64,000 bases of DNA from Buttiauxella agrestis (GCF_900446255.1 NZ_UIGI01000001.1:2072763-2136762), one strand, 5' to 3'; counted from the first letter of the stretch, positions 36,547 to 46,228 are shown. Translations and numbers: made by a program. The notes: generated from the sequence alone by a model not told the origin.

Positions 36547-37428
36547 ATGATGCGTATCGGGCTTTTCCTGTTGACCAACCTTGCGGTCATGGTCGTTTTC
36601 GGGCTAGTGCTAAGCCTGACGGGGATCCAGTCGAGCAGCGTACAGGGTCTGATGATCATGGCGGTGTTGTTTGGCTTTGGCGGTTCAATCATCTCATTGC
36701 TGATGTCCAAATGGATGGCGCTTCGTTCAGTCGGTGGGGAAGTGATTGAGCAACCACGTAACGAAACTGAGCGCTGGCTGATGGAAACGGTTCGCCAGCA
36801 GTCACAGCAGGCGGGTATCGCCATGCCACAGGTGGCTGTTTACCATGCGCCAGACATCAACGCGTTCGCGACCGGCGCACGTCGTAATGCATCACTGGTT
36901 GCGGTTAGTACAGGCCTGTTGCAGAACATGAGCCGTGATGAAGCGGAAGCGGTTATCGCTCACGAAATTAGCCATATCGCGAACGGTGACATGGTCACGA
37001 TGACCCTGATTCAGGGCGTGGTGAACACCTTCGTCATCTTCATTTCTCGTATCATTGCGCAGGTCGCCTCTGGCTTCTTGTCCGGAAACCGGGATGAAGG
37101 TGAAAGTAACAACGGCAACCCGTTCGTTTATTTTGCGATTGCGACAGTGCTGGAGCTGGTATTCGGTATCCTGGCGAGCATTATCACCATGTGGTTCTCA
37201 CGCCACCGTGAATTCCACGCTGATGCCGGTTCTGCAAAACTGGTCGGTCGTGAAAAAATGATTGCCGCTTTGCAGCGTCTGAAAACCAGCTATGAACCGC
37301 AAGAAGCCAGCAGCATGATGGCGTTTTGCATCAATGGTAAGGCTAAGTCAATGAGCGAATTGTTCATGACTCACCCGCCATTGGATAAACGTATTGAAGC
37401 GCTGCGTAATGGTGAATACCTGAAGTAG
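36547..37428 (+). CDS. htpX: Membrane zinc metalloprotease HtpX
   Basis: A 293-aa inner-membrane M48 protease, the E. coli length. The zinc site HEISH is near residue 139 and the downstream Glu ligand lies in [14 protein letters not shown]. Transmembrane segments are at about 4-25, 32-53, 155-180 and 190-215. It works with FtsH in membrane protein quality control and in E. coli is regulated by CpxR. ATG 36547 ([13 protein letters not shown]) matches E. coli; the TTG/ATG-type start at 36514 is rejected. Confidence 0.95.
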   Translation: MMRIGLFLLTNLAVMVVFGLVLSLTGIQSSSVQGLMIMAVLFGFGGSIISLLMSKWMALRSVGGEVIEQPRNETERWLMETVRQQSQQAGIAMPQVAVYHAPDINAFATGARRNASLVAVSTGLLQNMSRDEAEAVIAHEISHIANGDMVTMTLIQGVVNTFVIFISRIIAQVASGFLSGNRDEGESNNGNPFVYFAIATVLELVFGILASIITMWFSRHREFHADAGSAKLVGREKMIAALQRLKTSYEPQEASSMMAFCINGKAKSMSELFMTHPPLDKRIEALRNGEYLK

Positions 37429-37442
37429 GATTAAATTGAGTT

Positions 37443-37477
37443 AAAAAGGCGTGCCATCGTTGGCACGCCTTTTTTTA
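37443..37477. terminator. Bidirectional terminator between htpX and yebQ
   Basis: AAAAAGGCGTGCC-ATCGTT-GGCACGCCTTTTTTT has A- and T-runs on both sides and separates two convergent genes, so it can stop transcription from both. Confidence 0.9.
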
Positions 37478-38851
37478 TGCCTGTGGCAGTCGAGACTGAG
37501 ACATCCGTAAGCTACTGACAATGGCGGCGACAGTGGCAAAACTGCCAGCCAACAATAACGAGGCGTGCGTACCGTGAGTGGTGAACAGGTTGAACATCAG
37601 AGCTACCAAGGCAGCGCCACAACTCTGACCGAGTAACCGGGCGGTGCCTAACATGCCGCTGGCACCACCGCTGCGGTGACGTGGAGCAGAGGAGATAATG
37701 GTATGATTGTTTGGTGACTGGAACAATCCAAAACCGGCTCCACACAAAACCATGCGCCAGATGATATCGATATCCGACGGGTTATGAGGCAACAGTGCCA
37801 GTGCAAACAAACCGCAGGCCATCACGGCTAAACCAATCCCACCAAGCAGCCCCGCATGAACTCGTTCAATTAAATGTCCCGCAATGGGAGCCATGATCAT
37901 CGTCGCAATCGGCCAGGGAGTGAGCAGCAGGCCGGTTTCTACTTCACTGCGTCCCAGCGTCGATTGCAGGAAGAAAGGCAGCGAAACCATGGCGAGCATT
38001 TGCGCCGCAAAGGAACAGACTGACGTCCCAATAGACAGCGAAAATATCGGAATACGCAGTAAATCGACTGGCAATAAAGGGAAGGGAAGAGTCAGTTGTC
38101 GGCGGACAAAGAAGAACCCAATCACGGCTAGCGCAGCCAGCTCTCCGATAATCAGCCAACCAGATTGTCCCTGAGCAAAACCGCTTATCGCGGAGATGAG
38201 CAAACCAAACGTTAGAGCATTCATGATAGCGCTGGGTATGTCGAAGCGCTGGCCCTGTGATTTTTGTTGGTTTGGTGGCAGAAAACGCAAAGCCAGGATG
38301 AGAGCAACGATGCCAATCGGAACGTTAATCAAAAACAACCATTTCCATGATGCAACGGACAAAATAGCGGCGGCAATAGTTGGCCCGGCAGCAGATGAAA
38401 CGGCAACAATAAACGAGTTAATTCCCATACCGCGGCCAAGGTATTTTTGCGGATAAATAAGCCGAATGAGTGCGGTATTAACGCTCATTAATGCCGCACC
38501 GCCAAACCCCTGGAGTACACGTGCAAATGTGAGCATGGGTAACGAATTTGATAACGCACAAAAAAGGGAGGTCATGCAGAACAGAATTAATCCGCACTGA
38601 TATACCCGGCGATAACCAAATATATCCCCCAGGAACGACATAGAAAGTAACGAAACAATTATCGCAATTTGGTAACTGTTCACAATCCAGATGGATTCTG
38701 CCGGGCTGGCATTAAGTTCTCGGGCAATGGTGGGAAGGGCGACGTTTGCGATTACGCCATCAAGTACGGCCATGGTTATACCTAACGCAATGGCTAAAAT
38801 AGCACCATAGCGCTGCGGCAATGGCAGCCCATCAGCAAGGGTTTTATCCAT
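37475..38851 (-). CDS. yebQ: MFS drug-efflux-type transporter YebQ
   Basis: A 458-aa DHA2-type (14-segment) major facilitator protein, E. coli YebQ 457 aa. It begins MDKTLADGLPLPQRYGAIL; family motif A is seen as GDIFGYRRVYQCGL and the motif C-like region as FIVAVSSAAGPTIAAAI. The start at 38851 aligns with E. coli; an upstream GTG (VKSNIP) is possible. It is adjacent to and divergent from kdgR; in E. coli yebQ is a reported member of that regulator's neighbourhood. Substrate unknown. Confidence 0.9.
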   Translation of the reverse strand: MDKTLADGLPLPQRYGAILAIALGITMAVLDGVIANVALPTIARELNASPAESIWIVNSYQIAIIVSLLSMSFLGDIFGYRRVYQCGLILFCMTSLFCALSNSLPMLTFARVLQGFGGAALMSVNTALIRLIYPQKYLGRGMGINSFIVAVSSAAGPTIAAAILSVASWKWLFLINVPIGIVALILALRFLPPNQQKSQGQRFDIPSAIMNALTFGLLISAISGFAQGQSGWLIIGELAALAVIGFFFVRRQLTLPFPLLPVDLLRIPIFSLSIGTSVCSFAAQMLAMVSLPFFLQSTLGRSEVETGLLLTPWPIATMIMAPIAGHLIERVHAGLLGGIGLAVMACGLFALALLPHNPSDIDIIWRMVLCGAGFGLFQSPNNHTIISSAPRHRSGGASGMLGTARLLGQSCGAALVALMFNLFTTHGTHASLLLAGSFATVAAIVSSLRMSQSRLPQA

Positions 38852-39028
38852 AGGAATGTTTGACTTCACGAGGCGATATTCGAAGAGAAATAATAATAGC
38901 ACTAAATTTACGGGATATGTCGCAGATTTGTAACGAAATAGAATAGATTCATTGCGATGACATGGTAGTCAACTTATACTAAAAACCGGTTCTGATTTTT
39001 ATAAAACAAATGCGATCGAGGTGATTTA

Positions 39029-39820
39029 ATGGCAATCGCAGATCTGGATAAACAACCTGATTCTGTCTCTTCTGTCCTGAAAGTTTTTGGCATCTTACAG
39101 GCTCTTGGCGAAGAACGCGAAATTGGTATCACTGAATTATCGCAACGCGTAATGATGTCAAAAAGCACCGTCTATCGCTTTTTGCAGACAATGAAATCCC
39201 TGGGTTATGTGGCGCAGGAAGGCGAATCCGAAAAGTACTCGCTGACGCTGAAGCTATTTGAGTTGGGCGCACGCGCGTTGCAAAACGTTGATTTGATTCG
39301 TAGTGCGGACATTCAGATGCGCGAGTTGTCGCGTCTGACAAAAGAAACCATCCACCTGGGTGCGTTGGATGAAGACAGTATTGTCTATATCCACAAAATT
39401 GATTCCATGTACAACCTGCGCATGTATTCGCGCATTGGTCGTCGTAATCCGCTCTACAGTACAGCGATTGGTAAAGTCCTGCTGGCCTGGCGTGACCGCG
39501 AAGAAGTGCGTGAAATTCTTGCTGATGTGGAATACACACGTAGTACTGAACGCACAATTACCAGCACTGATGAATTGCTGAAAGTGCTGGATACCGTTCG
39601 CGAGCAGGGCTATGGCGAAGATAATCAGGAACAAGAAGAAGGTTTGCGCTGTATCGGCGTGCCGGTATTCGATCGTTTCGGTGTTGTGATTGCAGGTTTG
39701 AGTATTTCATTCCCGACGTTACGTTTCTCTGAAGACAGACTTCATGAATATGTGGCGATGCTTCATGATGCCGCTCGTACTATTTCTGAGCAAATGGGTT
39801 ATCACGAATATCCATTCTGA
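39029..39820 (+). CDS. kdgR: Pectin/KDG catabolism repressor KdgR (IclR family)
   Basis: A 263-aa IclR-family regulator, almost identical in layout to E. coli KdgR. The N-terminal winged helix (about 15-75) has LSQRVMMSKSTVYRFLQTMKSLGYV and the C-terminal IclR effector domain ends GLSISFPTLRFSED...GYHEYPF. It represses 2-keto-3-deoxygluconate and related uptake and catabolic genes and is released by KDG. It is divergent from yebQ and is followed by its own terminator. Confidence 0.96.
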   Translation: MAIADLDKQPDSVSSVLKVFGILQALGEEREIGITELSQRVMMSKSTVYRFLQTMKSLGYVAQEGESEKYSLTLKLFELGARALQNVDLIRSADIQMRELSRLTKETIHLGALDEDSIVYIHKIDSMYNLRMYSRIGRRNPLYSTAIGKVLLAWRDREEVREILADVEYTRSTERTITSTDELLKVLDTVREQGYGEDNQEQEEGLRCIGVPVFDRFGVVIAGLSISFPTLRFSEDRLHEYVAMLHDAARTISEQMGYHEYPF

Positions 39821-39830
39821 TGAAATAATC

Positions 39831-39856
39831 AACGCCGCGTAATAGCGGCGTTTTTT
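39831..39856 (+). terminator. Rho-independent terminator after kdgR
   Basis: AACGCCGC-GTAATA-GCGGCGTT followed by a T-run; it sits between convergent kdgR and yobH. Confidence 0.88.
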
Positions 39857-39868
39857 CATTCAGTCTCT

Positions 39869-40111
39869 TTACTGACCATTGTCGATAACTTTGGCATTTT
39901 TGCGCAATATCGGGCAATCAGTAAGCCCTATAATTCCGCTATTGCTATGTATAAACTGGGCTGTGGTTATATTTCGCGCAGTAAGATATTTGCACTGCAA
40001 ACCCAGACCCGCAGCATTTTCCTGGCTTCCAATCAGAACGCCGTATCCTGAGAGCAGCAAGCCTATCCACAGAAGCGCTATTATGATTATCGCGCGAATC
40101 ATCCTACGCAT
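39869..40111 (-). CDS. yobH: YobH family protein (exported or membrane-anchored)
   Basis: An 80-aa protein with an N-terminal hydrophobic anchor (about 5-24) containing IALLWIGLLLSGYGVLIGS, as in E. coli YobH (79 aa), and a soluble remainder with two Cys. Function unknown; it lies convergent to kdgR and divergent from mgrB, as in E. coli. Confidence 0.9.
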   Translation of the reverse strand: MRRMIRAIIIIALLWIGLLLSGYGVLIGSQENAAGLGLQCKYLTARNITTAQFIHSNSGIIGLTDCPILRKNAKVIDNGQ

Positions 40112-40270
40112 ATATGCCTCTTATTAATAGGTTAATAGACTGCTAAGCGTAACGGATGAGGTTGCTGTAGCAATATGATGATTCTTAAATAATATATGCG
40201 CTGATGTTACGCAATGTTTAAGATGCCTATGCCAAACTTATCCTTACATTGTTACGAGGTGGAGAGAGTA

Positions 40271-40414
40271 GTGAGAAAGTACCGATGGTTCATTTTGGTT
40301 GCGGTTTTGTTCATCTGCCTGCTGCTATGGACCCAAATGGTCAATGTGATGTGCGATCAAGATGTACAATTCTTCAGCGGCATTTGCACGATTAATAAAT
40401 TTATCCCCTGGTAG
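40271..40414 (+). CDS. mgrB: PhoQ inhibitor MgrB
   Basis: A 47-aa small inner-membrane protein from GTG 40271 (first residues [14 protein letters not shown]), with one transmembrane segment and a periplasmic tail. The cysteines needed for PhoQ inhibition (Cys28 and Cys39) and the terminal Trp47 are in place, and [15 protein letters not shown] is the family signature. MgrB gives negative feedback on PhoQ; its loss causes polymyxin resistance in several enterobacteria. Upstream TGTTTA (about 40212) could be half of a PhoP box, but a full box is not clear. Confidence 0.95.
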   Translation: MRKYRWFILVAVLFICLLLWTQMVNVMCDQDVQFFSGICTINKFIPW

Positions 40415-40487
40415 TGTCTTTTTATCAGCAGGAGGCTTACCTTGTGCCGTGGCAAGTGTAGAATACGGGTTTTGCTGAGGTGGTAAG

Positions 40488-40775
40488 ATGAACGAATTAA
40501 GTGTTGGCGCGTTAAATATCGCGTCTTTAACAGTGTCTCTGGTTGTTCTGATCGTCGGTCTCGTGATTTGGTTTTTTGTTAACCGAGCGAGCAGCCGTAC
40601 TAATGAGCAGATTGAGCTGCTGGAAGAGTTGTTGGATCAACAAAAGCGTCAGAATGCACTGTTACGCCGTTTGTGCGAAGCGAACGAGCCGGAAGTTGTG
40701 AAGGAAGAAGCTGAAGCTGTTAAGAAAGAAGACGAAGAAGAAGATGATTTTATTCGTCTGGTCGCTGAGCGCTAA
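40488..40775 (+). CDS. yebO: Membrane-anchored protein YebO
   Basis: A 95-aa protein with an N-terminal transmembrane segment (about 10-32, SLTVSLVVLIVGLVIWFFV) followed by a helical, Gln/Glu-rich region and a run of acidic residues (KKEDEEEDD). Sequence and position identify E. coli YebO (95 aa). Function unknown. It is 73 bases after mgrB in the same direction. Confidence 0.92.
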   Translation: MNELSVGALNIASLTVSLVVLIVGLVIWFFVNRASSRTNEQIELLEELLDQQKRQNALLRRLCEANEPEVVKEEAEAVKKEDEEEDDFIRLVAER

Positions 40776-41518
40776 TCCTGGTACTCGCATCTCTGCTTTG
40801 ATCCCTTAAAATCTCATCACCAATTCGACGGTTTTCGTCATCTGGAACCCCATTTCGCGAAAACCGGGTGATGTGAGCTTGGGCAAAAAGAACGCTAAGA
40901 TTAGTTTTCCCTCCCCAGACACAATTCATGCAGCTAACGCTGCAGGATGTTGTTTAATTTTTATACTTATCGGAATCAATGTTTAAAACACACTTAGAAT
41001 CCTAAAATGATATTTAGCGCAACGCTAAGGCGAGTATATTAGCTGATGAATATAGCGAAACGTTTTTATTGCTTCATTGTGAAGCAGCGTGTCATTAAAC
41101 TTTCATTATTTTGGTGCAATATAAACAATTAATCGCTCAAGCTTTATTCACCCAGTCATTTCGCCTATTTAACTTTCCAGACTTGTTCATTTTTTGGTAC
41201 GACAACATTGCTCATTTTTTGAATAGCTATGCTAAAAAAATCATAAAGATAATGCGGACATCATCGAATTTTTGACACTTCGCCTGGACGAATAGATCTC
41301 TTTGGGCTATGGTAAAAACGTTGTTTACGTTCTTCAAACTAATGTCCGGAATCATCATTGCTCAATGTTAATTCTATGCATTTATTGTGCATTTCATTTT
41401 CATTAACAATAAGGGTTTCGGAATTTGTGCGACAGATCGATACATACCGAAAAATGGCTTGCCATTGATTGCGTAGTATGTGATAACACTTTAGGTTAAA
41501 CGAGGTACAGTTCTGTTT
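40776..41518. other. Long intergenic region before yobF-cspC
   Basis: About 740 AT-rich bases without a supportable gene. It must contain the yobF-cspC promoter and a long 5' leader; no sRNA sequence I know is recognised. Two minus-strand frames here lack ribosome-binding sites and any family likeness. Confidence 0.6.
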
Positions 41519-41662
41519 ATGTGTGGCATTTTCAGTAAAGAAGACCTGAGTAAACACGTTGTCGTTGAATACCGCTTCTCTGCCGAGCCTTATATTAGTG
41601 CCTCATGCAGTAATGTCTCTGTTTTAGCTAAGTTATGCCTGCGGGCGAAGAAAACAATCTAA
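41519..41662 (+). CDS. yobF: Small stress protein YobF
   Basis: A 47-aa product [20 protein letters not shown]..., matching E. coli YobF, a small heat-shock-responsive protein of the DUF2527 family co-transcribed with cspC. The coding region ends 13 bases before cspC; the shared mRNA is a known target of small-RNA control in E. coli. The gene is shorter than usual ORF cut-offs but its identity is clear. Confidence 0.93.
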
Positions 41663-41675
41663 GGAATTTTGCAAA

Positions 41676-41885
41676 ATGGCAAAGATTAAAGGTCAAGTTA
41701 AGTGGTTCAACGAGTCTAAAGGTTTTGGCTTCATTACTCCTGCTGACGGCAGCAAAGACGTGTTCGTACACTTCTCTGCAATCCAGGGTAACGGCTTCAA
41801 AACTCTGGCTGAAGGCCAGAACGTTGAGTTCGAAATCCAGGACGGCCAGAAAGGCCCTGCAGCGGTTAACGTAACTGCTATCTAA
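41676..41885 (+). CDS. cspC: Cold-shock-family RNA-binding protein CspC
   Basis: A 69-aa OB-fold protein with RNP1 KGFGFITP and RNP2 VFVHFSAI, the length and sequence of E. coli CspC. It is constitutive, stabilises mRNAs such as rpoS and acts in transcription antitermination. A good AAGGA site precedes the ATG. It follows yobF in one operon and ends with a strong terminator. Confidence 0.97.
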
Positions 41886-41928
41886 TTCCGTTGAATTAGA
41901 CCTGGCGCGAATAACGCCAAATTCTGAT

Positions 41929-41958
41929 AAAAGCCCCGCTCTTGTAGCGGGGCTTTTT
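41929..41958 (+). terminator. Rho-independent terminator after cspC
   Basis: AAAAGCCCCGC-TCTTGTA-GCGGGGCTTTTT, a strong GC stem with a T-run, closing the yobF-cspC transcript. Confidence 0.92.
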
Positions 41959-42118
41959 CATGTTTGATACTTAATCATTGTTTTTCTAAGTGTTTCTGAA
42001 TTATCTCGCCAGTTATGTCTTGTAGCAAAGCAGCGCATCTTGTAGCACTGTTCCTGTCTGGTTACTTTCCTCATTATGTTTAAATTTTCAATCGCTTAGT
42101 TGTCGTTAAGGATTGGAT

Positions 42119-43864
42119 GTGAGAAAAATCGCTCCTGGAATCGTGGGAAATTTTATTCAGTGGCGTTTTGCTCTGCTTTGCATCGCTATCTTCATGTGTC
42201 TGGTGTTTTTGCTTGGAAGAGTCGCGTGGTTACAAATCATCTCGCCAGACAATCTGGTCAGGCAAGAAGACATGCGTTCCCTGCGCGAAGAAGCCGTGGT
42301 TGTACCCCGAGGGATGATTGAAGATCGTAGCGGGCGTCCATTAGCAGTAAGCGTTCCGGTAAAAGCTATCTGGGCTGACCCGAAAACGGTGATGGAAAAA
42401 GGGGGAGTGCAGATAAGCAGTCGCTGGCAAGCGCTGGCGACAACGCTAAACATGCCACTTAATGACATCGCTGCTCGCATTCGTCGTAATCCCGCCGATC
42501 GATTTATCTATCTCGCACGCCAACTCGATCCGCAGCAAGCGCAATATATAGAGAGTTTGAAACTGCCTGGAATTTTCCTGCGTGATGAATCACGACGTTT
42601 TTATCCAGCAGGTCATGTCGCTGCGAATTTGCTCGGATTTACTAACATCGACGACCAGGGAATTGAAGGGGTTGAGAAGAGTTTTAATCGTCAGTTGACC
42701 GGTAAGGCGGGTGAAAGATTAGTCCGCAAAGACAGACATGGCCATGTTATTGAAAATATTACGGAAACTGCGGCGACTCCTGCCCATAACCTGATGCTCA
42801 GTATTGATGAGCGTTTGCAAACTGTTACCGAAGATGCGCTTAGCAATGCCGTTTCATGGAACAAAGCTGAATCTGCCGCCGCCGTTATTCTGGATGTTAA
42901 TACCGGCGAAGTACTGGCAATGGCGAGCTGCCCCACCTTTAACCCGAACAATCGCGAAGGCGCCACGCTTAACGAATTTCGCAATCGCGCCATTAGTGAC
43001 ACTTTTGAACCGGGTTCAACGGTTAAACCGATGGTGGTTATGACGGCTTTGCAGCAGGGAATCGTTCAACCTGACAGCGTAATAGATACCCACCCTTATA
43101 TTATTGATGGCCATCGTATTCGCGACGTGGGTTACTACCCACAACTGACGCTAACCGGTATTTTGCAAAAATCGAGTGACACGGGTGTGTCACGCCTTTC
43201 TCTGGCGATGCCTATTCAGAAACTGCTGGATACTTACAAAAACTTCGGCTTTGGCATGCCGACGGGATTGGGCCTGACCGGGGAAAGTAGCGGCCTGCTG
43301 CCGCATCGCAGATTTTGGGGTGAACTGGATCGCGCCACATTTTCTTTCGGCTACGGTTTAATGGTAACACCACTGCAACTGGCCCATGTTTACGCCACTA
43401 TCGGCAGCTACGGTATTTCGCGGCCGCTATCAATCACGCGTGTTGATCCGCCAGTTGTCGGGCAACGAGTGATGTCGGAAGCTATTGCTCACCAGGTTGA
43501 ACATATGATGGAAAGCGTTGCTCTGCCGGGCGGCGGCGGGGTAAAAGCAGCCGTGCGCGGCTATCGTGTGGCGATTAAAACAGGGACGGCGAAGAAAATT
43601 GGCGACGACGGAAAATATATCAATAAATACATTGCCTACACCGCAGGCGTTGCGCCAGCAAGTAACCCACGCTTTGCGCTGGTGGTGGTGATTAACGATC
43701 CTGAAAACGGCGCGTATTATGGTGGGGCGGTATCAGCCCCCGTATTCAGCCAGATAATGAGCGATGTTCTGCGACTGGAAAATATCGAGCCTGATGGTTT
43801 ACCCGCCGGGAATGAAAATGTCACAGTGTTAAACAAGTCCTCCGGAAATAACTCCGCAGGTTAG
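42119..43864 (+). CDS. FtsI paralogue (PBP3SAL-like class B penicillin-binding protein)
   Basis: A 581-aa class B PBP (start GTG 42119, AAGGA 7 bases upstream) closely resembling E. coli FtsI: an N-terminal anchor (WRFALLCIAIFMCLVFLLGR), a pedestal domain and the transpeptidase. Active-site motifs are Ser300 in GSTVK, Lys487-Thr-Gly, and at the SxN position Ser352-Ser353-Asp354, where FtsI has Asn. Salmonella has PBP3SAL at this locus between cspC and rlmA, used for division in acidic, intracellular conditions. It is not the canonical ftsI, which lies in the dcw cluster. Lacking the FtsI cytoplasmic extension, it starts only about 13 residues before the anchor. Confidence 0.88.
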   Translation: MRKIAPGIVGNFIQWRFALLCIAIFMCLVFLLGRVAWLQIISPDNLVRQEDMRSLREEAVVVPRGMIEDRSGRPLAVSVPVKAIWADPKTVMEKGGVQISSRWQALATTLNMPLNDIAARIRRNPADRFIYLARQLDPQQAQYIESLKLPGIFLRDESRRFYPAGHVAANLLGFTNIDDQGIEGVEKSFNRQLTGKAGERLVRKDRHGHVIENITETAATPAHNLMLSIDERLQTVTEDALSNAVSWNKAESAAAVILDVNTGEVLAMASCPTFNPNNREGATLNEFRNRAISDTFEPGSTVKPMVVMTALQQGIVQPDSVIDTHPYIIDGHRIRDVGYYPQLTLTGILQKSSDTGVSRLSLAMPIQKLLDTYKNFGFGMPTGLGLTGESSGLLPHRRFWGELDRATFSFGYGLMVTPLQLAHVYATIGSYGISRPLSITRVDPPVVGQRVMSEAIAHQVEHMMESVALPGGGGVKAAVRGYRVAIKTGTAKKIGDDGKYINKYIAYTAGVAPASNPRFALVVVINDPENGAYYGGAVSAPVFSQIMSDVLRLENIEPDGLPAGNENVTVLNKSSGNNSAG

Positions 43865-43927
43865 TGGCTTTTCGAAACGGGGCGTTTAGCGTTACACTTG
43901 CGCCCTTTACGATTGCCCGGAGTTTCT

Positions 43928-44752
43928 ATGTCTTATCTTTGCCCGCTATGTCACGCGCCCCTTGCTCCTCATGGGCGGAGCTTTGTTTGCCCGCAAGGTC
44001 ATCAATTCGATAAGGCAAAAGAGGGATATGTGAATTTGCTGCCCGTTCAGCATAAGCGTTCTAAAGATCCGGGTGATAGCAGTGAAATGATGCAGGCGCG
44101 CAGGGCTTTCCTTGATGCCGGGCACTATCAGCCACTGCGCGACGCCATTTGCCAGATTTTAGAACAGGCCGCGCCAGCAACATTGCTGGATATCGGTTGT
44201 GGGGAAGGGTACTACACCGCCGGATTTGCGGAGATCGTCGCAAAACAAAAAGGGACAACCTGGGGATTAGACGTCGCAAAAGTAGCAATTCGCTATGCGG
44301 CAAAACGCTATCCGCAGGTACATTTTTGCGTGGCTTCAAGCCACCGTTTGCCTTTCGACGATAATAGCCTTGATGCCGTAGTGCGTATTTTCGCCCCGTG
44401 CAAAGCTGAAGAGTTAGCGCGAGTGGTTAAACCTGGCGGCGTTGTGATTACGGCAACTCCAGGGCCGCGGCACCTGATGCAGCTTAAAGGCTTAATCTAT
44501 GACAACGTGATGTTACACAGCGCGGAGTCCGAGTCTTTACCGGGGTTCATTGCCGAGCAAACGCAACAAATTGGTTGGCCGATGACGTTAAAGGGAGATG
44601 AGGCGGTGGCTTTGTTGCAGATGACACCGTTTGCCTGGCGTGCTCGCCCTGAAGTCTGGCAAGCACTCGCGGCTGAAACGGCATTCAATTGTGAGACAGA
44701 TTTTGTGATTCGTGTCTGGCGTCGCGAAGATCAGCTCAACGCGCTGAAATGA
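43928..44752 (+). CDS. rlmA: 23S rRNA (guanine745-N1)-methyltransferase RlmA
   Basis: A 274-aa SAM-dependent enzyme that methylates G745 of 23S rRNA. The N-terminal zinc finger is CPLCHAPL...CPQGHQFD; the SAM site is [13 protein letters not shown] (about residue 88). The start ATG 43928 (MSYLCPLC) matches E. coli; an upstream in-frame start at 43898 is not used. It lies 63 bases after the PBP gene and is convergent with mntP (22-base overlap of the ends). Confidence 0.94.
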   Translation: MSYLCPLCHAPLAPHGRSFVCPQGHQFDKAKEGYVNLLPVQHKRSKDPGDSSEMMQARRAFLDAGHYQPLRDAICQILEQAAPATLLDIGCGEGYYTAGFAEIVAKQKGTTWGLDVAKVAIRYAAKRYPQVHFCVASSHRLPFDDNSLDAVVRIFAPCKAEELARVVKPGGVVITATPGPRHLMQLKGLIYDNVMLHSAESESLPGFIAEQTQQIGWPMTLKGDEAVALLQMTPFAWRARPEVWQALAAETAFNCETDFVIRVWRREDQLNALK

Positions 44753-45303
44753 CCGTAAAGAATCTGGCAGCCAATTCCGATTAACACGACGCCGCCGAGG
44801 ATCTCGGCGCGTTTGCCCAGCAGCGGGCCGATAAAACGGCCCAGCATCATACCCAGCGTGGACATGATCATGGTCGCGCAGCCAATTGCCAGCGCAGTTT
44901 CAATAATGTTGACTTGTAGAAAAGCCAGACCCACGCCTACTGCCATGGCATCCAGACTGGTGGCGATTGCCGTGGTGACTAATAACCAGAATCCATGACG
45001 TTGCAGCTTAGGTGCTTCTTCATCGTCGTTGCCGCGCACCCCTTCATAAATCATTCGAATGCCAAGAAACACCAGCAAGATGAAAGCAACCCAATGATTC
45101 CACTCCAGCACCACCTGGCTTGCCAAAAGCCCCAGACACCAGCCAATAAGTGGGGTGATTGTTTCGATGACGCCAAAGATAAGACCAGTGCGTAATGCTT
45201 CTGAAAACTTAGGTTTATGGAGTGAGGCACCTTTCCCGATTGATGCAGCAAACGCATCCATCGACATGCCGAAAGCGAGAATAATTGTTGCGGAGAGATT
45301 CAT
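44731..45303 (-). CDS. mntP: Manganese exporter MntP
   Basis: A 190-aa inner-membrane protein with six hydrophobic segments and the two DAxAxxxG-type motifs of the family ([13 protein letters not shown] near residue 15 and [13 protein letters not shown] near 115), whose Asp residues bind Mn. It exports Mn(II). Expression is controlled by the yybP-ykoY riboswitch directly upstream and possibly by MntR/Fur. It overlaps the end of convergent rlmA by 22 bases. Confidence 0.95.
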   Translation of the reverse strand: MNLSATIILAFGMSMDAFAASIGKGASLHKPKFSEALRTGLIFGVIETITPLIGWCLGLLASQVVLEWNHWVAFILLVFLGIRMIYEGVRGNDDEEAPKLQRHGFWLLVTTAIATSLDAMAVGVGLAFLQVNIIETALAIGCATMIMSTLGMMLGRFIGPLLGKRAEILGGVVLIGIGCQILYGHFSALS

Positions 45304-45512
45304 TAAAACGCCTCAGTTGGGAATATCCATATACACGCAATCCATCCCCAACTAAAACGATGGCTACGTGCCTATGGTCTCGCCTACTCAGCATCTGAGT
45401 CGTACATGCCACGTTATATGTCTGATTAAAAAATCTATTTCAACCAGTAACGAGTATGTTGACATGTACATTTTCGCAATCGCGAAAATCGGCTACTCCC
45501 CAACGACGGGCG
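45304..45512 (-). ncRNA. yybP-ykoY manganese riboswitch in the mntP leader
   Basis: The minus-strand leader holds the conserved aptamer pieces GTTGGGGAGTAGCC (45491-45504), TGTCAACATACTC (about 45449) and GGCGAGACCATAGGCACGTAGCC (45361-45383). After it, AGTTGGG (45347-45353) can pair with CCCAACT (45315-45321), directly upstream of the GAGG ribosome-binding site at 45311-45314, so the expression platform probably controls access to the mntP start. The -10-like TATGTT is at 45520-45525. Confidence 0.9.
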
Positions 45513-45572
45513 CAACCTTAACATAATTTTCAAAGATAAAACAATTATTGAAAGCTATTATTATTGACTTTT

Positions 45573-45593
45573 AAATGATAACGATTTTCATTT
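45573..45593 (-). promoter_or_regulatory. Fur-box-like site upstream of mntP
   Basis: AAATGATAACGATTTTCATTT contains TGATAAC-G-ATTTTCA, 12 of 14 matches to the 7-1-7 Fur core. It lies about 60 bases upstream of the probable mntP transcription start. The stretch 45600-45711 holds nothing else notable. Confidence 0.55.
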
Positions 45594-45711
45594 GCTTCAA
45601 TAGGTAATCAAAGCGTTAAAATAAAAGCACACTAACTGTGCGAAATAGCATCGGCTATATTTATGTACTGTACAAAAAATATAGGAATATAGTCTTTGCT
45701 ATTTCTTTAAT

Positions 45712-46170
45712 CTATTGATTATTAACCATTAATTTATAAATTCTTTCCAGGTCATCAATATCTTTGACCCGAATAAGCAAACGGCGTTGTTCCAATTGCA
45801 TCACCAGTACACCATCTTCAGATAAATTCATTTCTTTAATTCGGGAGTATAAAATCCACACGTTTGCAAAGAAGAAACCTTCAGATTTGAATAGCAGCTT
45901 AGGCTGGCGAATCCATGAAATATAAATAGCTAATAAAGCCAGAGCAGATAATAACCAGGTGGTGAGCGCAGTGCCATTGGTGGTGACGTTGTTGTAGATG
46001 AGGATAACGACCAGGCCAACGAAGATGGTGCTGTCGATACGATTACGGCGTAGTAGGGTGATTTTTAACAGGGTTTTGCCCTTGAGCTTATCCATAATGA
46101 ATTCATCATAAATGGCCCAGCCAAGCAACAGCACGATAAATACCAGTAGAACGACATCTGTTAACGTCAT
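45712..46170 (-). CDS. yobD: Inner-membrane protein YobD (DUF986)
   Basis: A 152-aa protein (E. coli YobD 152 aa) with three hydrophobic segments at about 3-20, 45-63 and 70-88 and a soluble C-terminus containing [20 protein letters not shown]. The ATG at 46170 with GGGAGGTGTC before it is preferred to the longer frame. Function unknown; it lies downstream of the man operon, as in E. coli, beyond a terminator. Confidence 0.92.
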   Translation of the reverse strand: MTLTDVVLLVFIVLLLGWAIYDEFIMDKLKGKTLLKITLLRRNRIDSTIFVGLVVILIYNNVTTNGTALTTWLLSALALLAIYISWIRQPKLLFKSEGFFFANVWILYSRIKEMNLSEDGVLVMQLEQRRLLIRVKDIDDLERIYKLMVNNQ

Positions 46171-46189
46171 GACACCTCCCAAAATAAAA

Positions 46190-46212
46190 AACCGGGGGCA
46201 GGCCCCCGGTTG
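46190..46212 (-). terminator. Rho-independent terminator after manZ
   Basis: On the minus strand AACCGGGGGCC-TG-CCCCCGGTT is followed by TTTTATTTT. It separates the mannose PTS operon from yobD. Confidence 0.9.
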
Positions 46213-46228
46213 CACTCAAATACTCAAA

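Noticed and set aside
41339-41557. 72-codon minus-strand frame upstream of yobF
   Set aside because: It overlaps the real YobF coding start and lies in the yobF-cspC leader; no ribosome-binding site.
42119-43864. Reading this gene as canonical ftsI
   Set aside because: The gene sits between cspC and rlmA rather than in the division/cell-wall cluster and matches the Salmonella PBP3SAL locus.
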